Assembly (NCBI GenBank): GCA_963810905.1
Contig: CAWEPG010000002.1
Location: forward strand, 310,001-374,000
Direction: 5' to 3'
Length of the DNA: 64,000 nt
Source of the DNA: CAWBAT01 sp963810905
Lineage (GTDB): Bacteria > Acidobacteriota > Terriglobia > Versatilivoradales > Versatilivoraceae
In this document: piece after piece, positions 47,554-59,619 of the stretch
Layout of the letters: each line of letters begins with the position of its first letter
How positions within the stretch are numbered: the first letter of the stretch is position 1
Program-made: the position numbers and the translations under genes
Notes under the pieces: generated by a model
What the model was told of the DNA's origin: nothing
The model's input: the letters and a program-made list of their open reading frames with translations, nothing else
Databases searched by the model: none

Positions 47554-48831
47554 TCAGGCTTCTCTGAGCCACCGCAAGATTTCTCTAAGCGACGGACGTT
47601 TTCCATACATCAGTGCCGCCGCCCGGAATATTTTTGCGGATCCCCGTATGGCTGCAGCAATTCCGAGGATTAAGACCAGGATCGAAATGATAATATCCAA
47701 CTTGGGCACCTCAGCGGCACTGACACGTAAGAGCATGGTGACAGGAGCCGTAAGTGGAAAGAAAGAGAGTCCTCGTGCCAGCCATGAATTCGGAGATTCA
47801 CTGATCGGTGCGAGCAGAAACATCGGAATCACGCTGGCCAATGTCCAGATGGCGGAGAGCTGAGCACTTTCTTGGGGAGAATTTCCCAGGATGCCCGTCC
47901 CAGCCATCAGACCGGCAAATAGCAGGTAGCCCAAAAGAAAGTAAACCACAGAGAGAAGCAGATTGGTCACGCTCACGTGAAAAAGGGCAAAGACGGTAAT
48001 GGCCGGAAAAAATAACAAGCCCACATAGAAAACAACCTGCAGTAAGCCTGCCGCTCCCAGACCAATAATTTTGCCAACCAGCAACTCAGTGGGACGAACA
48101 GAAGACAAGATCACTTCGATCACACGATTCTGTTTCTCTTCCGCTATGCCCTGCAACAGGTATCCGGAGGAGAAAAAGATGGACATGGTTAGGAGAAGAA
48201 ACATGCTGAAGGGTCCAAAAAATTCAGCCATTTCCTTGAATGACTCATTGGAGGCTTTTTCAAGACCTTTCTTGGACACCCTCACTTGCCGAATCATCCC
48301 CGGGGCTAAAACTCTTTTGACAATCTGAGGATCCATTTGGCTCTTGATTAAGCTGGCCCGGATGAGGGTGTAGAGGCGCCCGCGATCCATGGGGGTCAGA
48401 TCTGAGAAGATTCCTTTTTCCGCTACATAACAAGCTATCTTTCCTGTCTCAAGATAATCTTTCTCGATCACATAAACGACTGATAGACTTCCATTCCTGA
48501 GATCACGTAATGCCTCATCCGGTTCAGTGTAGGAGAGGATCTTAGAATTTTTCCCCCGGAGTGGCTTTGCCAGTAGATTGGCGTCTGGAGCATTTTTGGC
48601 TGCCTCTGTAGCCAAACCACTCTCAAGACTGAAATCGATGAGACCAGACTGATCGACCACTCCTGTAGGGGCGGAATGGGAGACGTCGTTCTCCAAAGAC
48701 TCCTGAGTCAGCAAACTCACGCCAATGATTCCGGCAAAGAGCAGCGGCATTCCGAACAGCACCAAGAGGTAACCTTTTCGTCTGACGGTAACAATGAATT
48801 CATGTTTGGCGATGATCCAGGTTTTGCGCAT
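47554..48831 (-). CDS. ABC-2 type permease (NatB-like)
   Basis: 425 residues. One membrane helix at the N-terminus (GYLLVLFGMPLLFAGIIGVSLL), a large extracytoplasmic loop (about 45-225) and five to six helices in the C-terminal half (FSMFLLLTMSIFFSSGYLLQ ... IIISILVLILGIAAAI). The motif GIAEEKQNRVIEVILSSV is typical of ABC-2 exporters such as the Na+ exporter NatB. Its gene follows the ATPase gene by about 110 bases on the same strand, so they form one exporter. Substrate unknown. Confidence 0.9.
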   Translation of the reverse strand: MRKTWIIAKHEFIVTVRRKGYLLVLFGMPLLFAGIIGVSLLTQESLENDVSHSAPTGVVDQSGLIDFSLESGLATEAAKNAPDANLLAKPLRGKNSKILSYTEPDEALRDLRNGSLSVVYVIEKDYLETGKIACYVAEKGIFSDLTPMDRGRLYTLIRASLIKSQMDPQIVKRVLAPGMIRQVRVSKKGLEKASNESFKEMAEFFGPFSMFLLLTMSIFFSSGYLLQGIAEEKQNRVIEVILSSVRPTELLVGKIIGLGAAGLLQVVFYVGLLFFPAITVFALFHVSVTNLLLSVVYFLLGYLLFAGLMAGTGILGNSPQESAQLSAIWTLASVIPMFLLAPISESPNSWLARGLSFFPLTAPVTMLLRVSAAEVPKLDIIISILVLILGIAAAIRGSAKIFRAAALMYGKRPSLREILRWLREA

Positions 48832-48941
48832 TGCCCTTTAGAGTAGAAGAGATTCGTTGGCAGTTTCTTGGTAGGAATGGTCCTATCCGAGAATCGGTCT
48901 CTAAGGCTCGCTCCTTCACTCGGCCTATGCCAGCGACCCTA

Positions 48942-49841
48942 TTATTTTTTTGCGAGCTTGACAAAAATATCTTCCAACGGAGTGACCGCCTTTTCAAAGG
49001 TATCGACCTGAGCTCCTGACTCCACCAACCAGGAAAGAAGATCTCTTCCATTGGCCCCTGATGTTAAGAAAATTCGTGCCCCGCGACCCTCCGGCGAAAC
49101 TTTCAAGATACACGGACAACGGCTGTAGTCCGCGTTGGACCGAACCAAGAATGAGTTGTCGGAATGACGCTGCCTCACTTCCTCTAGATTTCCGTAAAGT
49201 ACCTGGCAACCGGAGTGGATCATGAAAATTCTTCGGCACAAAGATTCAACAAGACTCATCTGGTGGGTGGAAAGAATGATGGTCTTGCCAGCATCAGCCA
49301 ATTCCCGAATCATCTCCAACATTACCCTGGCGTTGACAGGGTCGAGTCCGGAAAAAGGTTCGTCCAACACCAAAACATCTGGATCCGAAGCCACCGCCGC
49401 GATGAATTGAATCTTCTGCTGATTCCCTTTCGAAAGTTCCTGGATTTTACGATCCCGCACATCGCTCATTTCCATCCGCGCCAACCAATGCAAGACGTTG
49501 GCTTTGGCCTGACGTTCTGTCAAACCCTTCAATTGGACGAGGTACTGGAGAACTCCCAGAACTTTTTGCCGGGTATACAAACCCCTTTCCTCCGGAAGGT
49601 AGCCGACTCGGTTCTTATCGTCTTCTCCGAGTTTCCCCCCGAAGACCTCGATAATGCCTTCGTCAGGACGGATGATATCCATCATGAGACGAAGAAGGGT
49701 TGTCTTCCCTGCTCCATTTGGACCCAGTAGACCAAAGATTTCACCGGGTTCAACCGAAAAGGAGACGTCCTGAACCGCGGTTAAAGTTCCGAAGGATTTG
49801 TTAATCGAATGGAGGACGATGGAAGCATTTCCATTGTGCAT
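48942..49841 (-). CDS. ABC transporter ATP-binding protein (NatA-like)
   Basis: 299 residues. Walker A GPNGAGKTT (40-48), signature LSKGNQQK, Walker B VLVLDEPFSGLDP, H-loop STHQM. C-terminal ~75 residues form the extra domain seen in DUF4162/NatA-type ATPases. Upstream partner of the permease; ATG 49841. Confidence 0.93.
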   Translation of the reverse strand: MHNGNASIVLHSINKSFGTLTAVQDVSFSVEPGEIFGLLGPNGAGKTTLLRLMMDIIRPDEGIIEVFGGKLGEDDKNRVGYLPEERGLYTRQKVLGVLQYLVQLKGLTERQAKANVLHWLARMEMSDVRDRKIQELSKGNQQKIQFIAAVASDPDVLVLDEPFSGLDPVNARVMLEMIRELADAGKTIILSTHQMSLVESLCRRIFMIHSGCQVLYGNLEEVRQRHSDNSFLVRSNADYSRCPCILKVSPEGRGARIFLTSGANGRDLLSWLVESGAQVDTFEKAVTPLEDIFVKLAKK

Positions 49842-50107
49842 AGACAGGCATGACTATAGCACCGGGAAACACGAGGGTCAAAGGCAGGCAGCGATATTCC
49901 GTTGTCGAGCATGTTAAGCGCCTGATGGCCGAAGCACGAAGAGGAAGGGATTTGTTATTGCTGATTGGCTATTTTTTATTGGCCACAATTCAAAGCTCAC
50001 TCCACATAGGAGAAATAATCAATAGCAGATCGAAAATCGCAAATAACAAACAATCTCTAATTTTAACCTTCCTCTCAGCACCTTCGAAGGACTAGATCGA
50101 CAATGCT

Positions 50108-51908
50108 TCAAAACGAAGCTGGCTTGGGGTTTCCTCCAAGACTGTTCATAATAAGCGCATAGTCATTGTAGAGAGTCATATATAAGGAATCCCCAATCTC
50201 TGGTTTCTTGGCCTTGCGCATGTTTCTTATCTTAATGTAAAACGCTTCCATCTGATCGATGGCCTGCAAAGTATCTGGGGGCTGACGCAGGAGAGCCGTT
50301 TCAGCATTTCTTAAATGAACTATCAAGCTGTTATAACTGCTGTTCCCTCCAAGGAATCCGCCTCCCCTGGCGGCTCCCTGTTCCGTATCCACTCGAGCGA
50401 TCTCAATCAAGTTTAGAGCAGAAACCGAGACAACCAAGAACCCCCCCGGCAAGGTCGATGACTTAACATCAGGGTTAATCACCGACAGATCGCGAGGACC
50501 CGTTTTGGCGCTCAGCAGCAACCGAAACATTGGCAGCCAGTCTCGTTTGCAGCGTGAAAGTTAACAGCATTGACCGTGATTCCATCACCACTGAATTGAA
50601 GCGTAGCGCCCTCTTTGAAGTCGCTGCCTGTGAGGATCAGATCAATTGTCTGGTCCTGTTGGGCAGACCCAGGAGCAATACTCAAGAGCGTCGGTGGAGG
50701 AGTTGGCGCCGCTACTTCCAAATAGGAATAGTAAACATCGCGGAAAGAGCCTTCCAACCAGAAAACAGAGACTGCTGTATCGCTGAGCCCCAGCTTTGGA
50801 GTCCGGGACCGAACACTCGTGCTTAGGGAAATATTCTGCGCGGTGTCAAAATCAGCTCCCGAGTTATTCGAACTCAATAAATAGATTTCTTCAGCGGTGT
50901 TCGTTGGATAGTCCGAAGCTCCATCACCCCAAGCCAAGTAGAATCGGGTGCCCTTTCCTTTCACAGCTGGAGCGCTTGAGGGGGATGTATTATTTGAGAG
51001 ATTCCGAACGACCTCGAAGTTGGCGCCGCCATCGACAGAACGCGTGAATAGAATTTCGTCTGCGTCCGGGGACACCCGATTATTCCATGCCACCCAAACG
51101 TTTGTTCCATCCGCATCCAGCGCCACGTTAGCCGACGTGCCGTTGTTGTTGGAAAGGTCCTTTACCGTTTCGAAACTGACGCCGTTGTCCGTGGAGCGGG
51201 TGAAGTGGATGTCACTCCCAGTTGATGTTCCTTCAACCCAGGCAACATAGACATTGGATCCACTTGCTGCGATACGAGAGCGACTAGAGCCCGTCGTCGG
51301 CGAGGTTGAAACATTGACTGGTGTCGAGAAGGTCGATCCTTTGTCGAACGAATGCGCCACAAAAGTGTCGGCAAAACCTCCCGTCAGGTCGAATCCGCTT
51401 TCTGCCAACTAATAAAAATATTCGATCCAGAAACAGCAATCGAACCTTGTCCGAAAGTTTGAATCCCGTTGGAACTCGTGAGATTTTGAGGCGCCCCAAA
51501 ATTCTGTCCCCCATCTGTCGAGACTAAAAGGAAATCTCCACTGACCACTGTGTACATCACATAAACGTCATTGCCACTCGCTGCAATCTGAGGAGTATCT
51601 TCGGAACTCGTCAGGTTCACGGGCATTGCAAAAGTTCGCCCACCATCTATTGATCGAGCAAAGTAGATCCCGGGGCCTGGTCCAGGCACGGATGAGGCCC
51701 TCTCTGACCAAACCACATAGACGTTTGATCCAGTGCTTGCAACTTGAAACGACGATCTTTCAAAGGCTGGCGGAACACCCCAAACTGCAGCTGGAACCGA
51801 GAAACCCGATTGAGCTTCAAGAGTTTGTAAAGGGGCGAGTAGTGCCGCCATGAGAATAAAGAAAGCGATCATTCTCTGACTTGAGTTCAGCCTGAATTTG
51901 AAATGCAT
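50108..51908 (-). pseudogene. secreted sialidase-like beta-propeller protein with IPT domain, two to three frameshifts
   Basis: A signal peptide (FFILMAALLAPLQTLEAQS) is followed by repeated BNR/Asp-box-like blades (YFARSIDGGRTF, LLVSTDGGQNFG, HFTRSTDNGVSFE, LFTRSVDGGANFE), each preceded by VYVVWSE or similar. Then PPTLLSIAPGSAQQDQTIDLILTGSDFKEGATLQFSG, an IPT/TIG domain, and a ~110-residue C-terminal helical part (LRNAETALLRQPPDTLQAIDQMEAFY). Frame breaks lie near 51400 and between 50560 and 50515 (two). Corrected length is about 600 residues. Binding rather than sialidase activity is likely, since catalytic residues are not apparent. Confidence 0.7.
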
Positions 51909-52544
51909 AAGAGTTTCACCTCAGTAGATTTTGACCAGAATAAAAATACAAAAGTGCTTTTCTTAAGATGTTTAAACTCTGCCGGGTGCTGAAACACGGA
52001 TCGTACGTGCAAGATATTTGCGGTCGCGTGTAGAGCCTGCAATTTTGCTACCTAGAAAGCATCTGAAGATCTTCCGGAGATCCTCTTAGCGCTGGAAATT
52101 AGACGATGAATGTTTTCAAGGAGATTCACAAAACGGAATTTCAAATATGAAACTGGCAGGAAGAGAGGAAGCAGGAGGACCAGCGACAAAAAACGACAAG
52201 TGACAACAATTAGTGTGCCCTTTTTGTCACCTTGGCCGACAGAAGGAAATGAATAAGGGAATGTAAGAGAATAGATATATTCAAAACTAGATCATCCAGG
52301 AAAGAGGGAAAATCCAGACGAGAGACGTCACCGTATTCATAAATCAGCGCAATGACCCATGTATGAAAATTAAGGTGACAACTTTAGAGGTCGCTTCATT
52401 ATTATATTCGCTCCTCACTCAACCTTCGGCATGCCTCTCCCCGATAGGAGTGGGGCTGGGGAGAGGGACAATTTTTCAGAAAATCCTACTTCGTCTGCAT
52501 TAGGAATCACAAGGCCAAGAACGAGGGATATCCCCCCAGCGCGT
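51909..52544. other. intergenic stretch, no gene recognised
   Basis: Over 600 bases without a supportable gene. A phrase 'ccccgataggagtggggctggggagaggg' near 52440-52468 is another variant of the G-rich intergenic wording seen at 46.57 and 58.33 kb. Confidence 0.4.
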
Positions 52545-53966
52545 CTAATCTTCCTCGCTTCCATTGTTTCCTTCTTGAATGACGAGCAATTCCGGGGATT
52601 GGATGTCGCGTATGGATTGCTCAATTGGGGCCAATTCAAGAATGTCCTCCTGTGCGGTTGATCCAAGTTCCTTGAACTTCCTGGCTGACACCAGAACCCG
52701 GCTCTCCAGAGAGCCGATGAATTTGTTGTAGGCGTCAACGCTGCTGCCCAGGTTTTTTCCGAGGCCCCGTAAGTGCTCGGTCAGAATCGCCACGCGCTCA
52801 TAAAGTTCTTTGCCCAGGTCACTTATTTGCCGTGCGTTTTCAGCAATCCTCTCCTGGCGCCAGCCGAAGGCCACGGCCCGCAAAAGGGCAATTAAGGTCA
52901 GAGGAGTTGCCAAGATGACTCGCTGAGCCACTCCATCTTCGATGAGCTGCGGATCCTGTTCCAGTGCTGCTCCATAAAAAGATTCCCCCGGTATAAACAT
53001 GATGACAAACTCGGGGCTTGAGTCCAGCCGATCCCAATACGCTTTGCTGCTCAGCTCCTGCAACCGGGCGCGGATTTGCCTGGCGTGGGCCTGCAGACAG
53101 AGGCGGCGGGAGTCTTCATCGGGGGCATCCAAAGCATCTAGGTAGGCCTGGATAGGGGCCTTCGCATCCACTACAATGTTTTTCCCTCCGGGTAAATGCA
53201 CCGTCATATCGGGTCGCAGCTTCCCGGTCTCCGTCGAGAGGCTTTGCTGCTCTTCAAAGTCGCAATAAGGAATCATTAATGCCAACTCGACGACTCGCCG
53301 CAGCGTCAGTTCGCCCCAACGCCCTCGAACCTGCGGCATGCGCAAGGCTTTGACGAGGTTGCCCGTCTCCGCTTCCAATTTATGTTGTGAAGTCAACAGC
53401 GACTGTACTTGTTGAGATAAACTGCCGTAAGCTTCGCTGCGGGATTTTTCAATGGCCTGAATCTGCTGATCATATTTCTCCAAGGTTTCCCTGATGGGCG
53501 AAACCAAGGTTTCTACGGCTTTTTGCCGCTGATCCAGGTCGCCTTGCGCTTCAGACTGATATCGTTCCAGCGTTGATTTCGCCAGTGTCAGAAAGGTCTG
53601 GTTGTTCTCATTGAGAGCTTGGGCGGAAAGTGCTTGGAACATATTCCGCAACTGCTCTTCAGCATCTTTCAACTCGGGGATGGATCTCGCTCTTTCTTCG
53701 GCGGTGGCTCGGGCGTTTGATTCTTGAACCAGCTCTGCCCTTAGCTTCTCACACGCTACCTCAAACTCATTGAGCCTTTGTGAGAGTTGAGCAATTTCCT
53801 GATCCCGGCTCGTGATTCGTTCCAACAGGGCCGCGCCTTGCACTTTTGCCTCGGCCAGCTCTTCGGCAGAACGCTGCCCCATAGTGGCTTTAGTCAAAAG
53901 CCAGCCCGCGACGGCTCCCAGGAAAATCCCCAAAGCAAGACTTGATGCAACGACCATGCTGTCCAT
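52545..53966 (-). CDS. rmuC: RmuC-family DNA recombination protein
   Basis: 473 residues. N-terminal membrane helix (VASSLALGIFLGAVAGWLL), a coiled coil (about 30-115), then the RmuC nuclease-like domain (about 190-400): VRGRWGELTLRRVVELALM, LRPDMTVHLPGGKNIVVDAKAPI, VIMFIPGESFYGAALEQDP, ILATPLTLIALLRAVAFGWRQE. It limits DNA inversions at short repeats in E. coli. Stand-alone gene. Confidence 0.93.
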   Translation of the reverse strand: MDSMVVASSLALGIFLGAVAGWLLTKATMGQRSAEELAEAKVQGAALLERITSRDQEIAQLSQRLNEFEVACEKLRAELVQESNARATAEERARSIPELKDAEEQLRNMFQALSAQALNENNQTFLTLAKSTLERYQSEAQGDLDQRQKAVETLVSPIRETLEKYDQQIQAIEKSRSEAYGSLSQQVQSLLTSQHKLEAETGNLVKALRMPQVRGRWGELTLRRVVELALMIPYCDFEEQQSLSTETGKLRPDMTVHLPGGKNIVVDAKAPIQAYLDALDAPDEDSRRLCLQAHARQIRARLQELSSKAYWDRLDSSPEFVIMFIPGESFYGAALEQDPQLIEDGVAQRVILATPLTLIALLRAVAFGWRQERIAENARQISDLGKELYERVAILTEHLRGLGKNLGSSVDAYNKFIGSLESRVLVSARKFKELGSTAQEDILELAPIEQSIRDIQSPELLVIQEGNNGSEED

Positions 53967-54096
53967 ACGAGGCCTATCATTCCAAAATTGCTCAGATTAT
54001 CGCAGGAGGGTTCAAAGACAAGCAAGTAAAGTCAATTGTGGACTGTCGGAAGTTGATTGTCGAGAGTTGCTTGAAGACTTTCGGGACTCCGGACCC

Positions 54097-54756
54097 TTAG
54101 GATCCATTCGCAATCGACAGCATCATTCCTCTGACAAAATCAATTTCGTCTTGATTCACGTCGTGTCCCAGATCGGCGTAAAGACGCTCAGTCACGTCAG
54201 CCTTTAGACCTCGGAAGACCGCGGTTGAATGATGGACACGTTCCTTGGGTATGTGAAAATCTGTCTCACTACAACCGAGAAAGACCGGAGTCCGATCTAA
54301 AAACCCTTTATAGTTTCGGGGCGTGCCCTCCGGACCAATCAAGCCTCCGCTCAGACCTGCCACCCCTCCGTATCGTCTCGCGTGACGAGCCACAAATTCC
54401 AGGGAGACACAGGCTCCTTGAGAAAAGCCCAGGAGCAAGATTTGGTTGCTTGAAATCCCTGCCGCCTCCAATTTTTCGAACAGTTGAGTCAAGACTGCCA
54501 TCGCAGAAGAGATGCCTGGCTCGTTCTGTTTCAGCGGAGAGAGAAAGCTATGAGGATACCAACTATTCCCGGCAGCCTGTGGCGCCAGATAAGTAAAATC
54601 CGTCTCATCAAACAGTGTAGACAATTCCAAAATACTTTCAGCCGTTGCCCCTCTTCCATGAAGAAGGATCATTGCGTTCTTTGCGCTCTCCAGCGGGACA
54701 CCGCGGATCAACAGGGGCTGACCTAAATGGGGGCTGGAAATGGATTGTGGACTCAT
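54097..54756 (-). CDS. phospholipase/carboxylesterase-family hydrolase (MhqD-like)
   Basis: 219 residues. Ser of GFSQGA, Asp in SETDFHIP and His in LGHDVN form the triad; LLHGRGA is the oxyanion segment. It follows the ring-cleaving dioxygenase by 91 bases on the same strand, like the MhqD and MhqO proteins of Bacillus quinone resistance; that role is inference. Confidence 0.87.
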   Translation of the reverse strand: MSPQSISSPHLGQPLLIRGVPLESAKNAMILLHGRGATAESILELSTLFDETDFTYLAPQAAGNSWYPHSFLSPLKQNEPGISSAMAVLTQLFEKLEAAGISSNQILLLGFSQGACVSLEFVARHARRYGGVAGLSGGLIGPEGTPRNYKGFLDRTPVFLGCSETDFHIPKERVHHSTAVFRGLKADVTERLYADLGHDVNQDEIDFVRGMMLSIANGS

Positions 54757-54847
54757 AAACTTAATTTGTAGAAATTCTTACGTGCAGCCCAATCGCCGAC
54801 TTGACTCTCACTTCCTGAGTTAGCGATCTTTGAATCACTTATCCGCA

Positions 54848-55798
<951 letters not shown>

Positions 55799-55932
55799 AA
55801 CTTGGCCCTTTGGACCAATTCGACATCGATTCGGCAAATTCTCGCCGATGAAGGATCGATCTTTGCGACCACAGATTCACAAAGGAATCGTCATCCAGCC
55901 TGGCGGAACTCTGCCCTCTAGAACGACACCGC

Positions 55933-56975
55933 TTATTGCGGTCGGAGACCAGGATTGTTTAGCCGAATCCGGTATAAGCCCGTCTTCGCCGTCATGTAAA
56001 GGGTTTTGCCGTCAGCGTCGCCCCAATGACAATTGGCTGGATTCTCATTCGGTTTGATCGTTCCCAGGTGTTTTCCTTGAGGAGTCATGATCCAGATACC
56101 GCCGGGGCCGGTCGCATAAATAAACCCCCGGGTATCGACCTTGAGCCCGTCTGGAAGACCTTCTTCTTTTTCTGCCGTGACATCAAGCAGAACCCGGCCA
56201 TTAGAAAGTGTCCCTTCTTCTGCCACATCATAGGCCATCCAAAGTTTATGCTCAGGGTCTGAATTAGAAACATAAAGGATTTTTTCGTCAGGTGAAAATG
56301 CCAGTCCGTTGGGCCGGTTGAGTTCCTTGACTCAGGAGTTGTAACTGCCCATCGGGTTTTATCCGATAGATCCCGGAAAATTCCAGCTCTTTGTCTTGCT
56401 CACTGGCCAGCCCATAGGGAGGATCCGTGAAGTAGAGACTGCCATCAGACCGGTAAACAGCATCGTTCGGACTATTGAGTTTCTTCCCTTCGTATTTGCT
56501 GGCGAGCACAGATAATCTTGCCGTCTTTTTCTAAACGGGTCACGCGCCGGTCGCCATGTTCGCAAATGGTTAATCTCCCCTGCTTATCGAGGGTCAGTCC
56601 ATTGGAACCACTGTAGGCACTGGCATGCTCCGGAGGGCCGGTATATCCGCTTGGTTTGCGAAACTCAGTGACCGTTCCACTGGGGGTCCATTTCATGATT
56701 TGATTCCTGGGAATATCACTGAAGAGAAGGGCGCCACCTTCTTCGTTGATCCAAATCGGTCCTTCGATAAAGGCAAATCCGTCCGCCAATTTTTCGATCT
56801 TAACATCCGTCGGAAAAATCCCCTTCAACGCGGGATCAATTTCGACGATGGTCCCAGCGCCTGCGGGGACCGGAGAGGATGGGTGAGGACCTTGTCCAGG
56901 GGAAGGAGCCTGAGAACAAGTCATCAGAAAAAAGCAAAAGGGCAGAAGAACACCGATTCCAAGTATCCTTTTCAT
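55933..56975 (-). pseudogene. SMP-30 family lipoprotein, two frameshifts
   Basis: N-terminal signal with lipobox (FFLMTCSQ). SMP-30 marks across three frames: EGPIWINEEGGALLFSD, then NSPNDAVYRSDGSLYFTDPPYG, then RPNGLAFSPDEKILYVSNSD and GLPDGLKVDTRGFIYATGPGGIW. Breaks lie near 56490-56500 and 56320-56330. Metal-site residues (Glu, Asn, Asn, Asp) are kept. Start ATG 56975, with GGAG upstream. Divergent from the Gfo/Idh gene. About 345 residues after correction. Confidence 0.77.
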
Positions 56976-57225
56976 CGCGATTTCTCCATTGATTCGTTCA
57001 AAAAGTGTTGATTGCAGGAGCATGATGACTGAGTGAAAATTCATGAAAATAACAATGACCTTGAATCACTCGAAATTTGACTTCTCTTTGACTCTTGAAT
57101 CATTATTCCACAGCTTTGTAGCTGAAGAATCAAGGCCAAAGGACAAAGACTCAAATTCTACACTCCAGGCCGTTGATTCTAGGAGCATCCGCCTGCGGAA
57201 ATAAGATTGTAGGAGATTTGACAAG

Positions 57226-58257
57226 ATGCATACGGGGGAGATGAAGGGTGTCATGATTGGAGCCGGGTTCTTCGCTCATTTTCATGCGGAGGCCTGGAGC
57301 CGCATGGATGGTGCGCGGATCACGGCCATTGCCGATCTCATTCCGGGTCGCGCCCAGCAATTCGCCGATCGATGGGGAATCAGCAGGGCCTACACAGATG
57401 CCGAAGCAATGATCCGAAATGAAAATCCCGATTTTGTGGATATTGTCACCCGGCCTGATTCCCACCCGACTCTCGTTTCTCTGGCCGCTCACGAAAGTGT
57501 TCATGTCATCTGCCAGAAACCGATGGCCGCCAGCCGGAAGGAAGCAGTAGCAATGGTTGAGGTCTGCGCCAAGGCAGGGGTACGACTTGTGATTCATGAG
57601 AATTGGCGCTGGCAGCCCTGGTACCGGGAAGTGAAGCGACTGATGGAGGCAGGAGCGGTGGGTAAACCCTACCAGCTTGCCTTTCGCATGCGCTCCGGCG
57701 ACGGACTCGGTCCCGATCCTTACAAGGCTCAGCCCTATTTCCGCGAGATGCCTCGTTTACTCATTTACGAAATGCTCGTTCACCAGCTCGACACCGCCCG
57801 CTACCTGGCCGGAGAAATCCAGTCCCTTCATTGTCAGATCCAACGAATCAACCCTGTCATTCAAGGGGAGGACTATGCACAGATCCAATTGCTCATGGCT
57901 AACGGGATCCACGGATTAATTGATGCCAATCGTATCAATGGCCGGGAACCTTCCAAAGTCGCGATGGGATCTTTCCGGCTTGAAGGGGATCGCGGCATGG
58001 TTCGACTCACTTCTAGCGGGCGTCTTTTTGTTTCGGAAATTGGCCAGGAAGAAGTGGCTCACCACTTCCCTTCTTCCGAGCTTGGGTACAAAGGGGACAG
58101 CGTAAAGGCCGCTCAGGAACATTATCTCGATTGCCTGAAAACCGGAAACCCGTGTGAAACTGAAGGGGCGGAATATTTAAGAACGGTTGAGGCAGTGGAA
58201 GCCTGTTATCGCTCTGCGGCCACCCGACAGGCTGTGAATCTCATCGGTGCCGGGTAG
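57226..58257 (+). CDS. Gfo/Idh/MocA-family oxidoreductase
   Basis: 343 residues. Rossmann opening GVMIGAGFFAHFHAEAW, then HVICQKPMA with the catalytic Lys at 98 (the usual EKP is QKP here), and NWRWQPWYREVKRLMEAG. C-terminal domain about 130-340 includes YEMLVHQLDTARYLAGE with the His often serving as acid/base. It oxidises a sugar or cyclitol with NAD(P). AGGAG is nine bases before ATG 57226; ATG 57241 is possible. Confidence 0.9.
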   Translation: MHTGEMKGVMIGAGFFAHFHAEAWSRMDGARITAIADLIPGRAQQFADRWGISRAYTDAEAMIRNENPDFVDIVTRPDSHPTLVSLAAHESVHVICQKPMAASRKEAVAMVEVCAKAGVRLVIHENWRWQPWYREVKRLMEAGAVGKPYQLAFRMRSGDGLGPDPYKAQPYFREMPRLLIYEMLVHQLDTARYLAGEIQSLHCQIQRINPVIQGEDYAQIQLLMANGIHGLIDANRINGREPSKVAMGSFRLEGDRGMVRLTSSGRLFVSEIGQEEVAHHFPSSELGYKGDSVKAAQEHYLDCLKTGNPCETEGAEYLRTVEAVEACYRSAATRQAVNLIGAG

Positions 58258-58487
58258 TTAAGCGGCGTCGCAATGCTCCTCCCTCCACAAGCCTGCAGTC
58301 CCTCTCACTCCCGGCCGCCCTCCCGCGTTGGGGAGAGGGGAGCTGATAATTCATCTTTGTGATCCTCTCCACCGTTGGGAAGTAGGGGCCGGACAGAAGT
58401 CAGTGGGGCAGTTGATGCTTGACCTATGTAGTTTTCTCTTAAGGATGTTCGTAAGAGTATGGCAATTCTATTGGTGTAAATGCGGGG

Positions 58488-59565
58488 TTGAACGCGGTGG
58501 AACCAGTAAGTTACAGCATTGCAGTACTTCCCGGTGACGGCATTGGAGTCGAAGTCATGGAGGAAGGGCTAGCCGTTCTGCGTAAAGTTGAGTCCAAACT
58601 TCCTGATATCCGTTTCTCTTACGCGGATTACTCTGTTGGCGCCGGCGAGTATCTTCGCCATGGAGATCCCTTACCAGCAGGTACACTGGAGGCGCTGAAG
58701 CAACATGATGCAATCTTACTTGGCGCTATGGGGCTTCCTGACATTCGCTGGCCCAACGGGGTCGAAATGACCCCCCAAATTGACCTCCGCGAGCAACTGG
58801 ATTTGTATTGCGGTTTAAGACCGGTTCATCTCTATCACAAAGACCACAGCCCCCTAAAGGGCTTGCGGAGCGGAGAGATCGATTTGCTGATTGTCCGGGA
58901 GAGCACGGAGGGGCTTTTTTCTGAGCGCCACAAGAAACATGGCGAGGGGGTCCAATGAAGTGTGTGACACACTGCGCGTGACGCGATTCCGATCTGAGCG
59001 ATTGTTTCGGACTGCTTTTCAGCACGCCGCCCGGCGGCGCTGCCGCCTGACGTTAGTTGACAAAGCAAACGTCCTTCCGTCCATGGCATATTTCCGTCAG
59101 ATCTTCAATGAAGTTTCCAGCGAGTTTCCGGGAGTAGAAACAGAAAAGATTTATGTGGATGCCGCCAGCCTATATTTGCTGCAGCGTCCTCAATCTTTCG
59201 ATGTGCTGGTCACAGAGAATATGTTCGGAGACATCTTATCCGATCTTGCCGCTGGCTTGATTGGTGGCATGGGGATGGCTCCTTCGGCAGATTTGGGAGA
59301 TCAGTTTGGAGTCTTTCAACCTTGCCACGGCTCCGCGCCAGACATTGCTGGTCAAGGCATCGCCAATCCCGTGGCCATGATTCTTTCCGTTGCGATGTTG
59401 TTAGACTGGCTTGATCATCCGAGTACGATTCGTGGTGCGTCATTCATTCGATCTGCGATCGAGTCAGTTCTGAGAGAGCCAGCCCATCGTACCCGCGACT
59501 TAGGTGGGAATCTATCTACTCGAGAGATGAGCGCCCGAATTATCCAGGAGATCGAAAAGCTCTAA
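58488..59565 (+). pseudogene. isopropylmalate/tartrate dehydrogenase-like protein, one frameshift
   Basis: The two frames fit together into one ~358-residue protein of the isocitrate/isopropylmalate dehydrogenase superfamily: VLPGDGIGVEVMEEGL, DAILLGAMGLPD, REQLDLYCGLRPVHLY, VRESTEGLFS in the first, and RLTLVDKANVLPSM, DVLVTENMFGDILSDLAAGLIGGMGMAPS, PCHGSAPDIAGQGIANPVAMILS in the second. The break is near 58945-58960. Active-site Arg, Tyr/Lys and Asp residues are present. STEGLF suits the tartrate/isopropylmalate group. Start is TTG 58488 or GTG 58497; both are weak. Tail-to-tail with the MATE gene. Confidence 0.77.
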
Positions 59566-59619
59566 GGGTGCGGCTTCACAAAAAATGGCCATTACCATGG
59601 AAAAAATGCAGCCTCCTCC

